Assembly (NCBI GenBank): GCA_002421685.1
Contig: DISB01000013.1
Span: forward strand, 9,440-73,439
Source of the DNA: Bacteroidetes bacterium UBA6221
Lineage (GTDB): Bacteria; Bacteroidota; Bacteroidia; Chitinophagales; Chitinophagaceae
Direction: 5' to 3'
DNA: 64,000 bases
This document shows positions 49,271-57,829 of this stretch, piece after piece (the first letter of the stretch is position 1; every line of letters starts with the position of its first letter). A program made the position numbers and the translations under genes. The notes beneath the pieces were generated by a model that was not told where the DNA came from, made no database searches, and saw only the letters and a list, made by a program, of their open reading frames with translations.

Positions 49271-51526
49271 TTAACCTTTCCGGTCCAGGAACCAGCGCAA
49301 GCCCGCAAACCCTCTTATACCTTGCATAGATGCGAAATTGTAGGAGGGGTCAAAAGTATAACCGTTGGGGTTATTTACGGGGTCTTCTACGTATTTATCG
49401 AAAGGATCAAAGGGACGGAGTATCGGGTCTTTTGGCACAAAGTTGAACAGGTTTTTGACGCCGCCATACAGTTCGAAATTTCTGCTGAATTTTTTAGTGA
49501 CCTGCACATTGGCGATAGCATAAAAAGGCGAATACTCCGGGCGGTAATCGTTGGGCAATATGGGCAGGCGCATGGGGCCGTTCCATTTAGTGGTAAAGTC
49601 AAGGGTCAACATCCTGCGGGGAAATGTATAGCTGGCTATAATGTTACCCGACCATTTGGGGGCATACATCTGTTGCTCCCTTACCATCACACCCGTGCCA
49701 TCATCCTGCACCAGGTACACATCCATATAGGTTACTCCTATACTGAACTTGAAGGGAATATTAAAAGTAAAATCCGTATTGACCGACAAACCTTGCGATA
49801 CAGCATGACCATCCAGGTTATCGTATATTATTTTGTTCGGGTCCGTGTCAAAGTCACCCACTATCTTATTGGTAAAGTAAGAGTAAAAAGCCGTGGCGTC
49901 AATGCCTATATACAATGCATCGAAAGGCACTCTTTTCACATAGTTCAGGTTGCTATTATAAGAACGTTCGGGGTTTAAGGCCGAAGCTATCACTACTTCC
50001 CGGGCGCCGGTAAGTGCAGCATGGTCTTCCGTAAACAGGTTCACCACCCTATACCCGGTACCGAAACTGGCACGCAGGGTATTGTTGTTGTCGGGGGAAT
50101 ATTTATAAGCCAGCCTTGGCGAATGAATATTGCCGTGGTGCATGTCATAATCATACCTGTAGCCTGCCAGGAGTTTATGTTCGGGTGCAAACGCCCATTC
50201 GTCTTGTATATACGCGCCGGGCAATGGCGTCGTTGCCGGCTTGTTCTTCATACTGCTGTCCGCTTCTGCAGTGGCCGGGGTGTTGTCGTCGTAATAAGTA
50301 TGGCGATATGATGCACCCACCAGCAGGTTGTGGCGTTCCCCGATGCGCTTATCCCAATATGCCTGGCCAAACACTACCCTTTGTGTTGCCATATAGGGCG
50401 TTACTCCGTAATACGAATCCTGGTTGTGCCAGTTATAAGAGAATTGGGTGATGATACGTTCTTTTAAAGGCAGTTGGTACATACCTATCAGCTCCCACCT
50501 GCGGGTATACACACTCTCACCATATATACTGTCCGTACCGCGCCAGTCTTTGTTCCAGTTCATTTGCCCGCCCCAGCGGTCTTCCGTTACATATCTTGCC
50601 GCCAGTGAGCTTATCCTGTCCTCTTCGCGCTCTACGCTCAGTTTGTTGAACACGGACAGCCTGTTTTGCAAGGTCAGGTCGGTGAAACCGTCCTTATTCT
50701 TATCATAAGGGGTATTATAATTATAATAACTCACACCCGTCATATTATGCGCCTTCCCTACCCTGAACTTGCCGGCCACATCGGCGTTATATTCCTGCCA
50801 GCTCGTACCCATCAGGTCTATACTGAACAGGGGGGCGCGTTCTGCTTTTTTAGTAATAACGTTAATAACACCGCCCATAGCCTCAGAGCCATACAGCGAA
50901 GATGCAGGACCTTTTACTACTTCCAGCCTTTCTACCATACTATTGGGTATGCCGCTTAGGCCATATACTGTTGCCAGCCCGCTTACTATGGGCATACCGT
51001 CTATCAGTATCATGGTATATGGGCCTTCCATACCGTTGATATGTATATCCCCCGTGTTGCACACATTGCAGTTCACCTGTGGTTGCACGCCATTGATGAT
51101 ACCTAATGCGTCAAACAAACTCGGCGTGGGGTTTTTCTTAAAGAACTGTGGTGTAAATATCTCTACGGGTATGGGGCTATCCATGCGGCTCACTTCTTTC
51201 ATAGTTCCGGTTATCACTACTTCTTCCATATGGCCATCTGCGGGTGCCAGTGCTATATTGTAATTGTTTTTATGATGGGCTATATTCAGCGTATCTGTCT
51301 TATAACCTACATAGCTGATAACTATCTTATTCGCATTGGCGGGGAGGTCTAACTCAAAACGCCCCTGCTCATCTGTATTTGTACCGGTGGAAGTACCGAC
51401 CGCCATCACCGCAGCAAAAGCTACCGGCTGATTGTTTTGCGCATCGTACACAGACCCTTTCACTATCTTTTGGGCATTTGCATTCACGGCCAGCAGCAAG
51501 AATAATATAGTATAAATGCTTTTCAT
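49271..51526 (-). CDS. TonB-dependent outer-membrane receptor with CxxC plug motif
   Basis: This 751-residue protein has a signal peptide (MKSIYTILFLLLAVNANAQ) and a carboxypeptidase-regulatory-like domain (about 19-105). The plug (about 115-225) carries NCNVCNTGDIHINGMEG and LEVVKGPASSLYGSEAMGG, and a barrel follows. Sequences of this type usually import iron complexes or cobalamin; the ligand is not certain. A Cys-x-x-Cys in the plug (CNVC) is distinctive and could bind a metal. The promoter contains a perfect palindrome in its spacer, which points to metal-dependent repression (inference). Confidence 0.88.
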   Translation of the reverse strand: MKSIYTILFLLLAVNANAQKIVKGSVYDAQNNQPVAFAAVMAVGTSTGTNTDEQGRFELDLPANANKIVISYVGYKTDTLNIAHHKNNYNIALAPADGHMEEVVITGTMKEVSRMDSPIPVEIFTPQFFKKNPTPSLFDALGIINGVQPQVNCNVCNTGDIHINGMEGPYTMILIDGMPIVSGLATVYGLSGIPNSMVERLEVVKGPASSLYGSEAMGGVINVITKKAERAPLFSIDLMGTSWQEYNADVAGKFRVGKAHNMTGVSYYNYNTPYDKNKDGFTDLTLQNRLSVFNKLSVEREEDRISSLAARYVTEDRWGGQMNWNKDWRGTDSIYGESVYTRRWELIGMYQLPLKERIITQFSYNWHNQDSYYGVTPYMATQRVVFGQAYWDKRIGERHNLLVGASYRHTYYDDNTPATAEADSSMKNKPATTPLPGAYIQDEWAFAPEHKLLAGYRYDYDMHHGNIHSPRLAYKYSPDNNNTLRASFGTGYRVVNLFTEDHAALTGAREVVIASALNPERSYNSNLNYVKRVPFDALYIGIDATAFYSYFTNKIVGDFDTDPNKIIYDNLDGHAVSQGLSVNTDFTFNIPFKFSIGVTYMDVYLVQDDGTGVMVREQQMYAPKWSGNIIASYTFPRRMLTLDFTTKWNGPMRLPILPNDYRPEYSPFYAIANVQVTKKFSRNFELYGGVKNLFNFVPKDPILRPFDPFDKYVEDPVNNPNGYTFDPSYNFASMQGIRGFAGLRWFLDRKG

Positions 51527-51543
51527 TTTATTATTTCTATCCG

Positions 51544-51570
51544 CAAAACTACATTTTTAGATTAATCTAA
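51544..51570 (-). promoter_or_regulatory. TonB-receptor promoter with palindromic operator
   Basis: On the minus strand the exact -7 box TAGTTTTG (51544-51551) is preceded, within the promoter spacer, by the perfect 14-bp palindrome TTAGATTAATCTAA (51557-51570). The palindrome resembles binding sites of DtxR/MntR/IdeR-type metalloregulators (TTAGGNTANNCTAA and relatives). Transcription would begin about 51537, giving a 10-nt leader. Binding by such a repressor would block the promoter when iron or manganese is plentiful. Which regulator acts is not known. Confidence 0.6.
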
Positions 51571-51662
51571 TAAAATTATTTTACCAATCGAGTTATTGGC
51601 TTTTCCTTTGTTTGGAAATCGCATTGCAGCATTGACCCATAATTCACTCGTTTAAATACCAA

Positions 51663-51696
51663 TTTGCAGGATTCTCAGCCTTTTCCGGTAGTTTTG
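51663..51696 (+). promoter_or_regulatory. Promoter of the ABC-F gene
   Basis: TTTG (51663-51666) and TAGTTTTG (51689-51696) match the Bacteroidota -33 and -7 boxes with a 22-bp gap, close to the favoured 19-21 bp. The start codon is only 8 bp after the -7 box, so the transcript probably has almost no leader. Confidence 0.5.
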
Positions 51697-51704
51697 CGCC
51701 GCTT

Positions 51705-53651
51705 ATGTTGGTTTCATTACAGAATATTTCATTTTACTTCGGCTCAAGGCCAATACTGGAAGACGCAAGCTGGCAGATAGATACCGGCCAGCGAATAGGA
51801 CTGGTGGGTAGTAACGGCGCGGGAAAATCCACCCTGCTGCGCATCATTACGGGTGAGTACAAGGTGGACAGTGGTACCATCAACAAACCCAAAGACGTGA
51901 CTATCGGTTTCTTCAACCAGGACCTGCTGAGCTTTTCTACAAGCGCCAGTATCCTTTCCGTCGGTATGCAAGCCTTTGAGCGTGCCCACGAAATAGAAAA
52001 GGAATTGGAGCAACTGACCAAAGAACTGGAATCGAAGCCTGAGGATGCCGAATTGCTGGATAAATACAGCCACCTTCTGCACGACTTCGAGGTGGCCGGC
52101 GGTTATGAAATGGAACATAAAGCTGCCGAGGTACTGGAAGGTCTTGGTTTTACCACTGCAGACCTGCAACGGCCCTACAGCGAATTCAGCGGAGGATGGA
52201 GGATGCGCGTGCTGCTGGCAAAAATGATGCTGCAGGCGCCCGACCTGCTGCTACTGGATGAGCCTACCAACCACCTCGACCTTCCCTCTATCGAATGGCT
52301 GGAGCGATACCTGCAGGGCTACCCCGGTAGTGTAGTCATAGTTTCGCACGACCGGTACTTCCTCGACCGTATGGTAAACCGTATAGTGGAAGTATGGCAA
52401 CAGGGGCTGCACCTGTATACAGGGAACTATACGTTCTACCAGAAAGAAAAGGCCGAGCGCATGGAATTGCAGCAGCGCGCCTACGAAAATCAGCAGGACT
52501 ACATCCGCCAGCAAGAGCGTTTTATCGAGCGTTTCCGTGCTAAGGCTACCAAGGCGGCACAGGCCCAGAGCGCCCTGAAGCGCCTGGATAAATTAGACAG
52601 GATAGAATCGCCCGATACCTCTATGCCTGTCATGAACATTAACTTCGACGTGAAGGTGCAGCCCGGCAAGATCATCTGCACACTGAAGGATATCTCCAAG
52701 AAGTTTGGCAACCAGGTAATATTCGACCATGCCAATGCTGAAATAAACCGCGGCGATAAAATTGCCCTGATAGGCGCTAATGGTAAGGGTAAATCAACCC
52801 TGCTGCGCATAGTGGCCGGCCGCGAAACCTTTGACGGCGAACGCAAATGGGGCCATAATGTGGAAGAAAGTTTTTACGCACAGCACCAACTTGAGGCGCT
52901 GAACATCGAGCACGAGATACTGGAAGAAATGAACCGTGCCGGAACGGGCAAACCCGAACTGGAACTCCGCCAATTGTTAGGTTGCTTCCTCTTTAGCGGA
53001 GACGATGTCTTTAAAAAGATAAAAGTCCTTTCCGGTGGCGAAAAAGCAAGGGTTGCCCTGGCCAAAACCATTGCCATGAAGGCTAACTTCCTGCTGCTGG
53101 ACGAACCTACCAACCACCTGGATATGCAAAGCGTGGAAATGCTTATTGAAGCCCTGAATAAATATGAAGGCACCTTCATCCTCGTTTCGCACGACAGGTA
53201 TTTCATCAGCAAAACGGCTAACAAAATATGGGTGATAGAAGACGGGCAGATAAAAGAATTCGCCGGCACCTACGATGAGTGGGTGGTATACGAACAGGAA
53301 AAAGAAAAGCGCAAGGCGGCGGTAAAACCCGAGCCAGCCCCGGTAGTTGCAAAAAAGGAAGAACCTAAAAAACCGCAACCTGAAAATAATTCTGAACTAA
53401 AACAACTTCAGAAAGAGCACCAAAAAAAGCAAAAGGAGTTTCAGAAACTTGAAGAGCAGATAAACAAGCTGATCGATGAGAAGGCAAAGCTGGAGCAGCA
53501 ACTGGCCGACCCTTCATTTTACGCCGATATAGATAAATTCATGCAAGTAGATGAATCTTATCGGAAACTTAATGCTCAATTAGACGGATTATCAAAAGAC
53601 TATGACAGGCTATTTGAGCTAATGCTGGAACTGGAGGCTAAACTGGGTTAA
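51705..53651 (+). CDS. ABC-F family ATPase (EttA/Uup-like)
   Basis: This 648-residue soluble protein has two ABC domains joined by a linker and no membrane segments. Walker A sequences are GSNGAGKST (about 36-44) and GANGKGKST (about 360-368). The signatures are SGGWRMRVLL and LSGGEKARVALA, with two Walker B regions (LLLLDEPTNHLD and FLLLDEPTNHLD). The C-terminal region beyond about 560 is a Lys/Glu-rich coiled coil (LKQLQKEHQKKQKEFQKL). ABC-F proteins act on the ribosome, some conferring resistance to ribosome-targeting antibiotics. The exact subfamily is not clear, and the Uup-like C-terminal coiled coil suggests a housekeeping member. Confidence 0.92.
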   Translation: MLVSLQNISFYFGSRPILEDASWQIDTGQRIGLVGSNGAGKSTLLRIITGEYKVDSGTINKPKDVTIGFFNQDLLSFSTSASILSVGMQAFERAHEIEKELEQLTKELESKPEDAELLDKYSHLLHDFEVAGGYEMEHKAAEVLEGLGFTTADLQRPYSEFSGGWRMRVLLAKMMLQAPDLLLLDEPTNHLDLPSIEWLERYLQGYPGSVVIVSHDRYFLDRMVNRIVEVWQQGLHLYTGNYTFYQKEKAERMELQQRAYENQQDYIRQQERFIERFRAKATKAAQAQSALKRLDKLDRIESPDTSMPVMNINFDVKVQPGKIICTLKDISKKFGNQVIFDHANAEINRGDKIALIGANGKGKSTLLRIVAGRETFDGERKWGHNVEESFYAQHQLEALNIEHEILEEMNRAGTGKPELELRQLLGCFLFSGDDVFKKIKVLSGGEKARVALAKTIAMKANFLLLDEPTNHLDMQSVEMLIEALNKYEGTFILVSHDRYFISKTANKIWVIEDGQIKEFAGTYDEWVVYEQEKEKRKAAVKPEPAPVVAKKEEPKKPQPENNSELKQLQKEHQKKQKEFQKLEEQINKLIDEKAKLEQQLADPSFYADIDKFMQVDESYRKLNAQLDGLSKDYDRLFELMLELEAKLG

Positions 53652-53729
53652 TTAATTTTTAATTAATAAAAAGCCGGTAATGTATTGACAAAGGAGTCCT
53701 GGTTTTTTAACTTTATGAAAATTTGCAAC

Positions 53730-54662
53730 ATGAAGAAACTGTTACTCCTGCCGTTTGCTGTTCTTTTCTTTATTGGAGCTACAGCCCAGAATAAGACATA
53801 TCGCTTTCACTTCAACAACAGGCTGAGTGAAAATTATTACCAGGGTTCACCGCTTGCGCCCGTTTGCCCCGGTACATATACTGTTCAACCATTGGCCGGG
53901 GTTAATAAAGGAGCCTATAATTTTGACAAAGGTTGCGGCCTTGTTTTCATGGATTCTGCCACCAACCTGCTGGCATCGGGCAGTTATACTATTGAGCTAT
54001 ACTTCAAGCTGGATACAATAACCGGGTACAAGAAGATAATTGACTTCGACAGCCTGGGTGCGGACGCCGGATTTTACAACCAAAGCGGTAAACTGGTGAT
54101 GTACAGCAATTTCACTTCTGCCGATTCGGTAGTTGGCGCGGGTGCATGGTCTTATGTCGCCATAACACGCGACGGGTCTTCCAAAGTGATGTATGTTTAT
54201 CACAACGATAAGGTACTTGGCACGCTAAACGACAACAGCGACCAGTACATCTACGGTACCGAAAAATTATTAATATTCTTCAGGGACGATAATAATACCA
54301 GCAATAGCGAACAGAGCGGCGGCAGCGTAGGCATGATCCATATTTCCGACTATGTAATGGACAGCACTACAATAAAGGGGCATTATACAGGGCTGGGAAC
54401 CATCCTGAACATTCCGGAGACAGGGAACATGGACAATGCGCTCAAAATATGGCCCAACCCTGCTACGGATTATGTTGAAATCGCTACTCCTGTCAAATGC
54501 AGCTACAACCTGTATGATGTCACCGGAAGAAAATACGCCGGTGGTGACATGAAAGCCGGCCAGAATAAACTGAACCTACAACCATACCCCGCAGGCCTAT
54601 ATATGCTGGAAGTAGTTAGTGCTGAGAGCGACAGGAAATCGTATAAACTACTGATACAGTAA
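53730..54662 (+). CDS. LamG-like secreted protein with T9SS C-terminal sorting domain
   Basis: This 310-residue protein starts at MKKLLLLPFAVLFFIG, a clean signal peptide; an upstream Met would add 15 unlikely residues. A LamG/concanavalin-like domain covers about 25-220. The C-terminal part has the type IX secretion sorting pattern IWPNPATDYVEIATP, then SYNLYDVTGRKYAGGDMK, ending in ESDRKSYKLLIQ. It should be exported to the surface by type IX secretion (family knowledge). The presence of this domain indicates that the host has T9SS. Confidence 0.85.
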   Translation: MKKLLLLPFAVLFFIGATAQNKTYRFHFNNRLSENYYQGSPLAPVCPGTYTVQPLAGVNKGAYNFDKGCGLVFMDSATNLLASGSYTIELYFKLDTITGYKKIIDFDSLGADAGFYNQSGKLVMYSNFTSADSVVGAGAWSYVAITRDGSSKVMYVYHNDKVLGTLNDNSDQYIYGTEKLLIFFRDDNNTSNSEQSGGSVGMIHISDYVMDSTTIKGHYTGLGTILNIPETGNMDNALKIWPNPATDYVEIATPVKCSYNLYDVTGRKYAGGDMKAGQNKLNLQPYPAGLYMLEVVSAESDRKSYKLLIQ

Positions 54663-54737
54663 GCAGTCTTTGTTGTTCTACCTTGCTTATTGTATTTTTA
54701 TCCTGCAATAACCAGGAGTTTTATCAAAATTATCATT

Positions 54738-55229
54738 ATGCCGTCTTTCGATATAGTAAGCAAGGTTGACCTGCAAACATTGGACAATGCCATCAACGTA
54801 GCCCAGAAGGAAATATCCACCCGCTACGACTTCAAAGGTTCTCATATACAGGTAGAACTGAACAAGAAAGATATGGTCATTAACCTGGAGGTGGAAAACG
54901 AAATGCAACTGGGACAGGTGGAAGACATCATCATTACCAAAGCCATGCGCCAGGGCCTTGAGGCGAATAGCTTCGACAGGTCGAAATTCCATAGCGCATC
55001 CGGTAAATATATACGTAAAACACTACCCGTAAAAAACGGTATAGACCGCGACATGGCTAAGAAAATCGTGAAGCTGATAAAAGACAGCGGCTCCAAAGTT
55101 CAACCCGCCATACAGGATGACACCATCCGCGTTACCGGCAAAAAGATAGACGAGTTGCAGGCTGTCATCCAGCTATGTCGCGGCGCTAACCTGGACATTC
55201 CCCTTCAGTATGTGAACATGAAGAGTTAA
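54738..55229 (+). CDS. yajQ: YajQ-family cyclic-di-GMP-binding protein
   Basis: This 163-residue protein starts at MPSFDIVSKVDLQTLDNAIN, the usual YajQ opening, and has the diagnostic FKGSHIQVELNKKDMVI and SFDRSKFHSASGKYIRKTLP. The family (DUF520) binds nucleotides or c-di-GMP and has RNA-binding-like folds. The earlier in-frame Met at 54690 would add 16 residues not seen in the family. It overlaps the convergent rfbC-like gene by 4 bp. Confidence 0.92.
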   Translation: MPSFDIVSKVDLQTLDNAINVAQKEISTRYDFKGSHIQVELNKKDMVINLEVENEMQLGQVEDIIITKAMRQGLEANSFDRSKFHSASGKYIRKTLPVKNGIDRDMAKKIVKLIKDSGSKVQPAIQDDTIRVTGKKIDELQAVIQLCRGANLDIPLQYVNMKS

Positions 55230-55777
55230 AACCTCGCGTTGTTCTCCTTCAGTGTGGGTTGCACCTTATCTTTTTCAGATATTATAGCATCCGCCAGGTT
55301 GATCTTCCAGTCGATTTGCAGCTCGGGGTCGGCATAATAAAGCCCGCCTTCATCCTCCCTGCTATAAAAATCGTCGCATTTGTAAAACACTTCCGCGGTT
55401 TCTGTAAGAACAGAATATCCATGTGCAAACCCTTTGGGCACCAGGAACTGCCTTTTGTTTTCAGCCGATAGCTCCACACCATACCAGCGGCCATAGGTAG
55501 CGCTTCCTTTACGCAGGTCCACTACTACATCCCATATAGCGCCGTCGAGGGCGCGTATCAGCTTGGTTTGCGCATGTGGTGCGTTTTGATAATGCAGCCC
55601 GCGTAATACATTTATTGTTGACCTTGCCTGATTATCCTGCACAAAGTTGATGTCCTGGCCGGTGGCTGCTTTAAATGTATTGGCGTTGAAGCTTTCAAAG
55701 AAATAGCCGCGATCGTCGTTGAAGATACGCGGTTCCAGTATCAACAGCCCTTCCAGCGGTGTTTTTATTACGTTCAT
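55226..55777 (-). CDS. rfbC: dTDP-4-dehydrorhamnose 3,5-epimerase (RmlC/RfbC)
   Basis: This 183-residue cupin-fold enzyme has the RmlC hallmarks: IFNDDRGYFFESFNANTFK, FVQDNQARSTINVLRGLHYQ, DVVVDLRKGSATYGRWYG and VPKGFAHGYSVLTETAEVFYKCDDFYS. Catalytic His and Asp/Tyr positions are in the expected contexts (RGLHYQ, GFAHGY). It acts in dTDP-sugar synthesis. It follows the DegT-type aminotransferase, sharing one base with its stop (TAATG), so the two form an operon, probably for surface polysaccharide. Confidence 0.92.
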   Translation of the reverse strand: MNVIKTPLEGLLILEPRIFNDDRGYFFESFNANTFKAATGQDINFVQDNQARSTINVLRGLHYQNAPHAQTKLIRALDGAIWDVVVDLRKGSATYGRWYGVELSAENKRQFLVPKGFAHGYSVLTETAEVFYKCDDFYSREDEGGLYYADPELQIDWKINLADAIISEKDKVQPTLKENNARF

Positions 55778-56916
55778 TATTTGCGCAGTTGTTCTACTAC
55801 TTCAATAAAGTTCCCGGAAATGAATTCCAGTTCCTCGTTGGTCAGTTCCGTATGTATCGGCAAGGAGATAACGCACTCCTGCAGTAAGTCTGTAACAGGC
55901 AATTGGAAATCTGCACCGCCAAACTCTTTCAGCATATTTTGTTTGTGGCTGGGCACCGGGTAGTATATCATTGATGGTATACCCCGCTCGCTCAACGCTT
56001 TCACCACTTCATCCCTGTTTACGTCTTTCAGCTTGATGGTATATTGATGAAAAACGTGATGACTGTATGCAGCGCGGAATGGAGTAGTAATATTCGGATG
56101 GCCGGCAAATGCTTTATCATAGTAATCGGCCGCCGCCCTGCGTGCGTCGCAATATTCGTCCAGGTGTGGCAGCTTCACCCTCAGTATAGCGGCCTGTATG
56201 GTATCCAGCCTGCTGTTGCAGCCCACCATTTCGTGGTAGTAACGCACTTTCTGGCCGTGATTGGCTATCATCTGCAGTTTTTCGGCCAAGGCATCATCGT
56301 TGGTAAACATTGCCCCGCCATCACCATAACAACCCAGGTTTTTAGAAGGGAAAAATGAGGTTGTTCCAATGGTCCCCATCGTGCCGGTCATGGCGGTTTT
56401 ACCGTCCGCGAATGTATAATGCCCGCCTATCGCCTGGGCGGTATCTTCTATTAACGGAATATTATGCTCTTTGGATATTTGTAAAAAGGCTTCCATATTG
56501 GCTGTCTGCCCGTATAGATGCACCGGTACTATTGCTTTGGTTTTAGGTGTGATCGCCTTCTTTACTTCGTCGATATTCACCGTAAAGGTATCTGCGTCAA
56601 CATCTACAAAGACAGGTTGAAGCCTTAGCAGTGCCATTACCTCAACGGTGGCTATGTACGTAAAGGACGGTGTGATCACTTCATCGCCCGGTTTCAGCCC
56701 GAGGGCCATTAATGCTATCTGCAATGCGTCGGTACCGTTAGCGCATGGTATCACATGTTTTACCCCCATGTAGGCAGCCAGTTCTTTCGCGAAGAGCTTG
56801 ACGTCTTCGCCGGCTATAAAAGCCGTACTGTCTATCACTCTTTGTATTGCTGTATCTACTTCGGGTTTTATTTTTTCGTATTGACGCTTCAGGTCAACCA
56901 TTTGCAGTTTGTGCAT
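55777..56916 (-). CDS. DegT/DnrJ/EryC1-family sugar aminotransferase
   Basis: This 379-residue PLP enzyme has NGTDALQIALMALGLKPGDEV (about 60-80), a VPVHLYGQTANMEAF region, and the PLP-binding Lys in SFFPSKNLGCYGDGGAMF (about 190). The family makes amino sugars from 3- or 4-keto nucleotide sugars. With the epimerase gene immediately downstream it probably belongs to synthesis of a dTDP-amino sugar. Its start at 56916 is followed by MHKLQMVDLKRQYEKIKPEV; a later Met six codons on is also possible. Confidence 0.9.
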   Translation of the reverse strand: MHKLQMVDLKRQYEKIKPEVDTAIQRVIDSTAFIAGEDVKLFAKELAAYMGVKHVIPCANGTDALQIALMALGLKPGDEVITPSFTYIATVEVMALLRLQPVFVDVDADTFTVNIDEVKKAITPKTKAIVPVHLYGQTANMEAFLQISKEHNIPLIEDTAQAIGGHYTFADGKTAMTGTMGTIGTTSFFPSKNLGCYGDGGAMFTNDDALAEKLQMIANHGQKVRYYHEMVGCNSRLDTIQAAILRVKLPHLDEYCDARRAAADYYDKAFAGHPNITTPFRAAYSHHVFHQYTIKLKDVNRDEVVKALSERGIPSMIYYPVPSHKQNMLKEFGGADFQLPVTDLLQECVISLPIHTELTNEELEFISGNFIEVVEQLRK

Positions 56917-57059
56917 CAGTCTGTTTTTAAACGGCTGCAAACCTACGTTTTAGCCTTCATTCAGCAAAATATTACCATATAGTTTATGTAGGTTTTATGA
57001 CTAAACCTGCAATGTGGTAATAGCTATTTCCCTTATCTTCACGGCAGAAATCATACCGT

Positions 57060-57827
57060 TTGTCTATGCACAGAATACTTGCCATACTGCTCCTTTTTAT
57101 CTCTTACCAGGCAAATGCGCAAAATGACTTGTTCGGGCTTGAAAAACCTCCGGCGCGAAAGGGTTTTATTATTGGTTTTAATGGTGGCATGGATTTTCCC
57201 GGGGCTGATATGGCCGAGCGATATGGCACGAGCTGGCGTGTAGGCGTACAGCTATTGTACAAAACCAAATCCAACTGGGTGTTCGGCCCCAAATTCGATT
57301 ATATGTTCGGCAATAACCTGCGCGAAGATTCGCTGCTTGCCAATGTTGTAGATAAGTACGGTACGTTCATCGGAAGTTCCGGCCAGCGTTTGGGCATAAA
57401 CCTGTACCAGCGTGGCTATCTTATCGGCCTGCAAGCCGGCAGGATATTCAACTTCGGCACGAGTAGCAGCGATAATGGTATATTGGCGCTGACCACCATT
57501 GGTTTCATGGAACATAAGATATTCATACGAGACAGGGAAGATGCTGTACCCTCATTAAGGGGGGACTATAAAAAAGGTTATGACCGCCTCACCAACGGCT
57601 GGATGTTGGAACAATACATAGGATATACCTATTTTGCCAACAACAACCTCCTGAACTTCCATATTGGCTTGAATGTGACTGCGGGGTTTACACAGGGTCG
57701 CAGAGATTGGTTATATGATGTCCGTAAGCCGGGCAATGAGCCCCGCTTCGACTTGCTGTATGGTATCAGGGCGGGATGGTATATACCCATCTTCAAGCGA
57801 AAGTCTGAAGAGTTCTTTTTCGAATAG
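57060..57827 (+). CDS. Outer-membrane beta-barrel-like protein of unknown function
   Basis: This 255-residue protein has a signal peptide (HRILAILLLFISYQANAQ) followed by a Gly/Tyr/Phe-rich, strand-like sequence (FIIGFNGGMDFPGADMAERY, GYLIGLQAGRIFNFGT) and an aromatic C-terminus (EEFFFE). It has the size and composition of a PorT-like or other small outer-membrane barrel. No family recognised with certainty. It lies 2 bp upstream of waaA in the same direction and may be co-transcribed with it. Confidence 0.75.
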   Translation: MSMHRILAILLLFISYQANAQNDLFGLEKPPARKGFIIGFNGGMDFPGADMAERYGTSWRVGVQLLYKTKSNWVFGPKFDYMFGNNLREDSLLANVVDKYGTFIGSSGQRLGINLYQRGYLIGLQAGRIFNFGTSSSDNGILALTTIGFMEHKIFIRDREDAVPSLRGDYKKGYDRLTNGWMLEQYIGYTYFANNNLLNFHIGLNVTAGFTQGRRDWLYDVRKPGNEPRFDLLYGIRAGWYIPIFKRKSEEFFFE

Positions 57828-57829
57828 TT

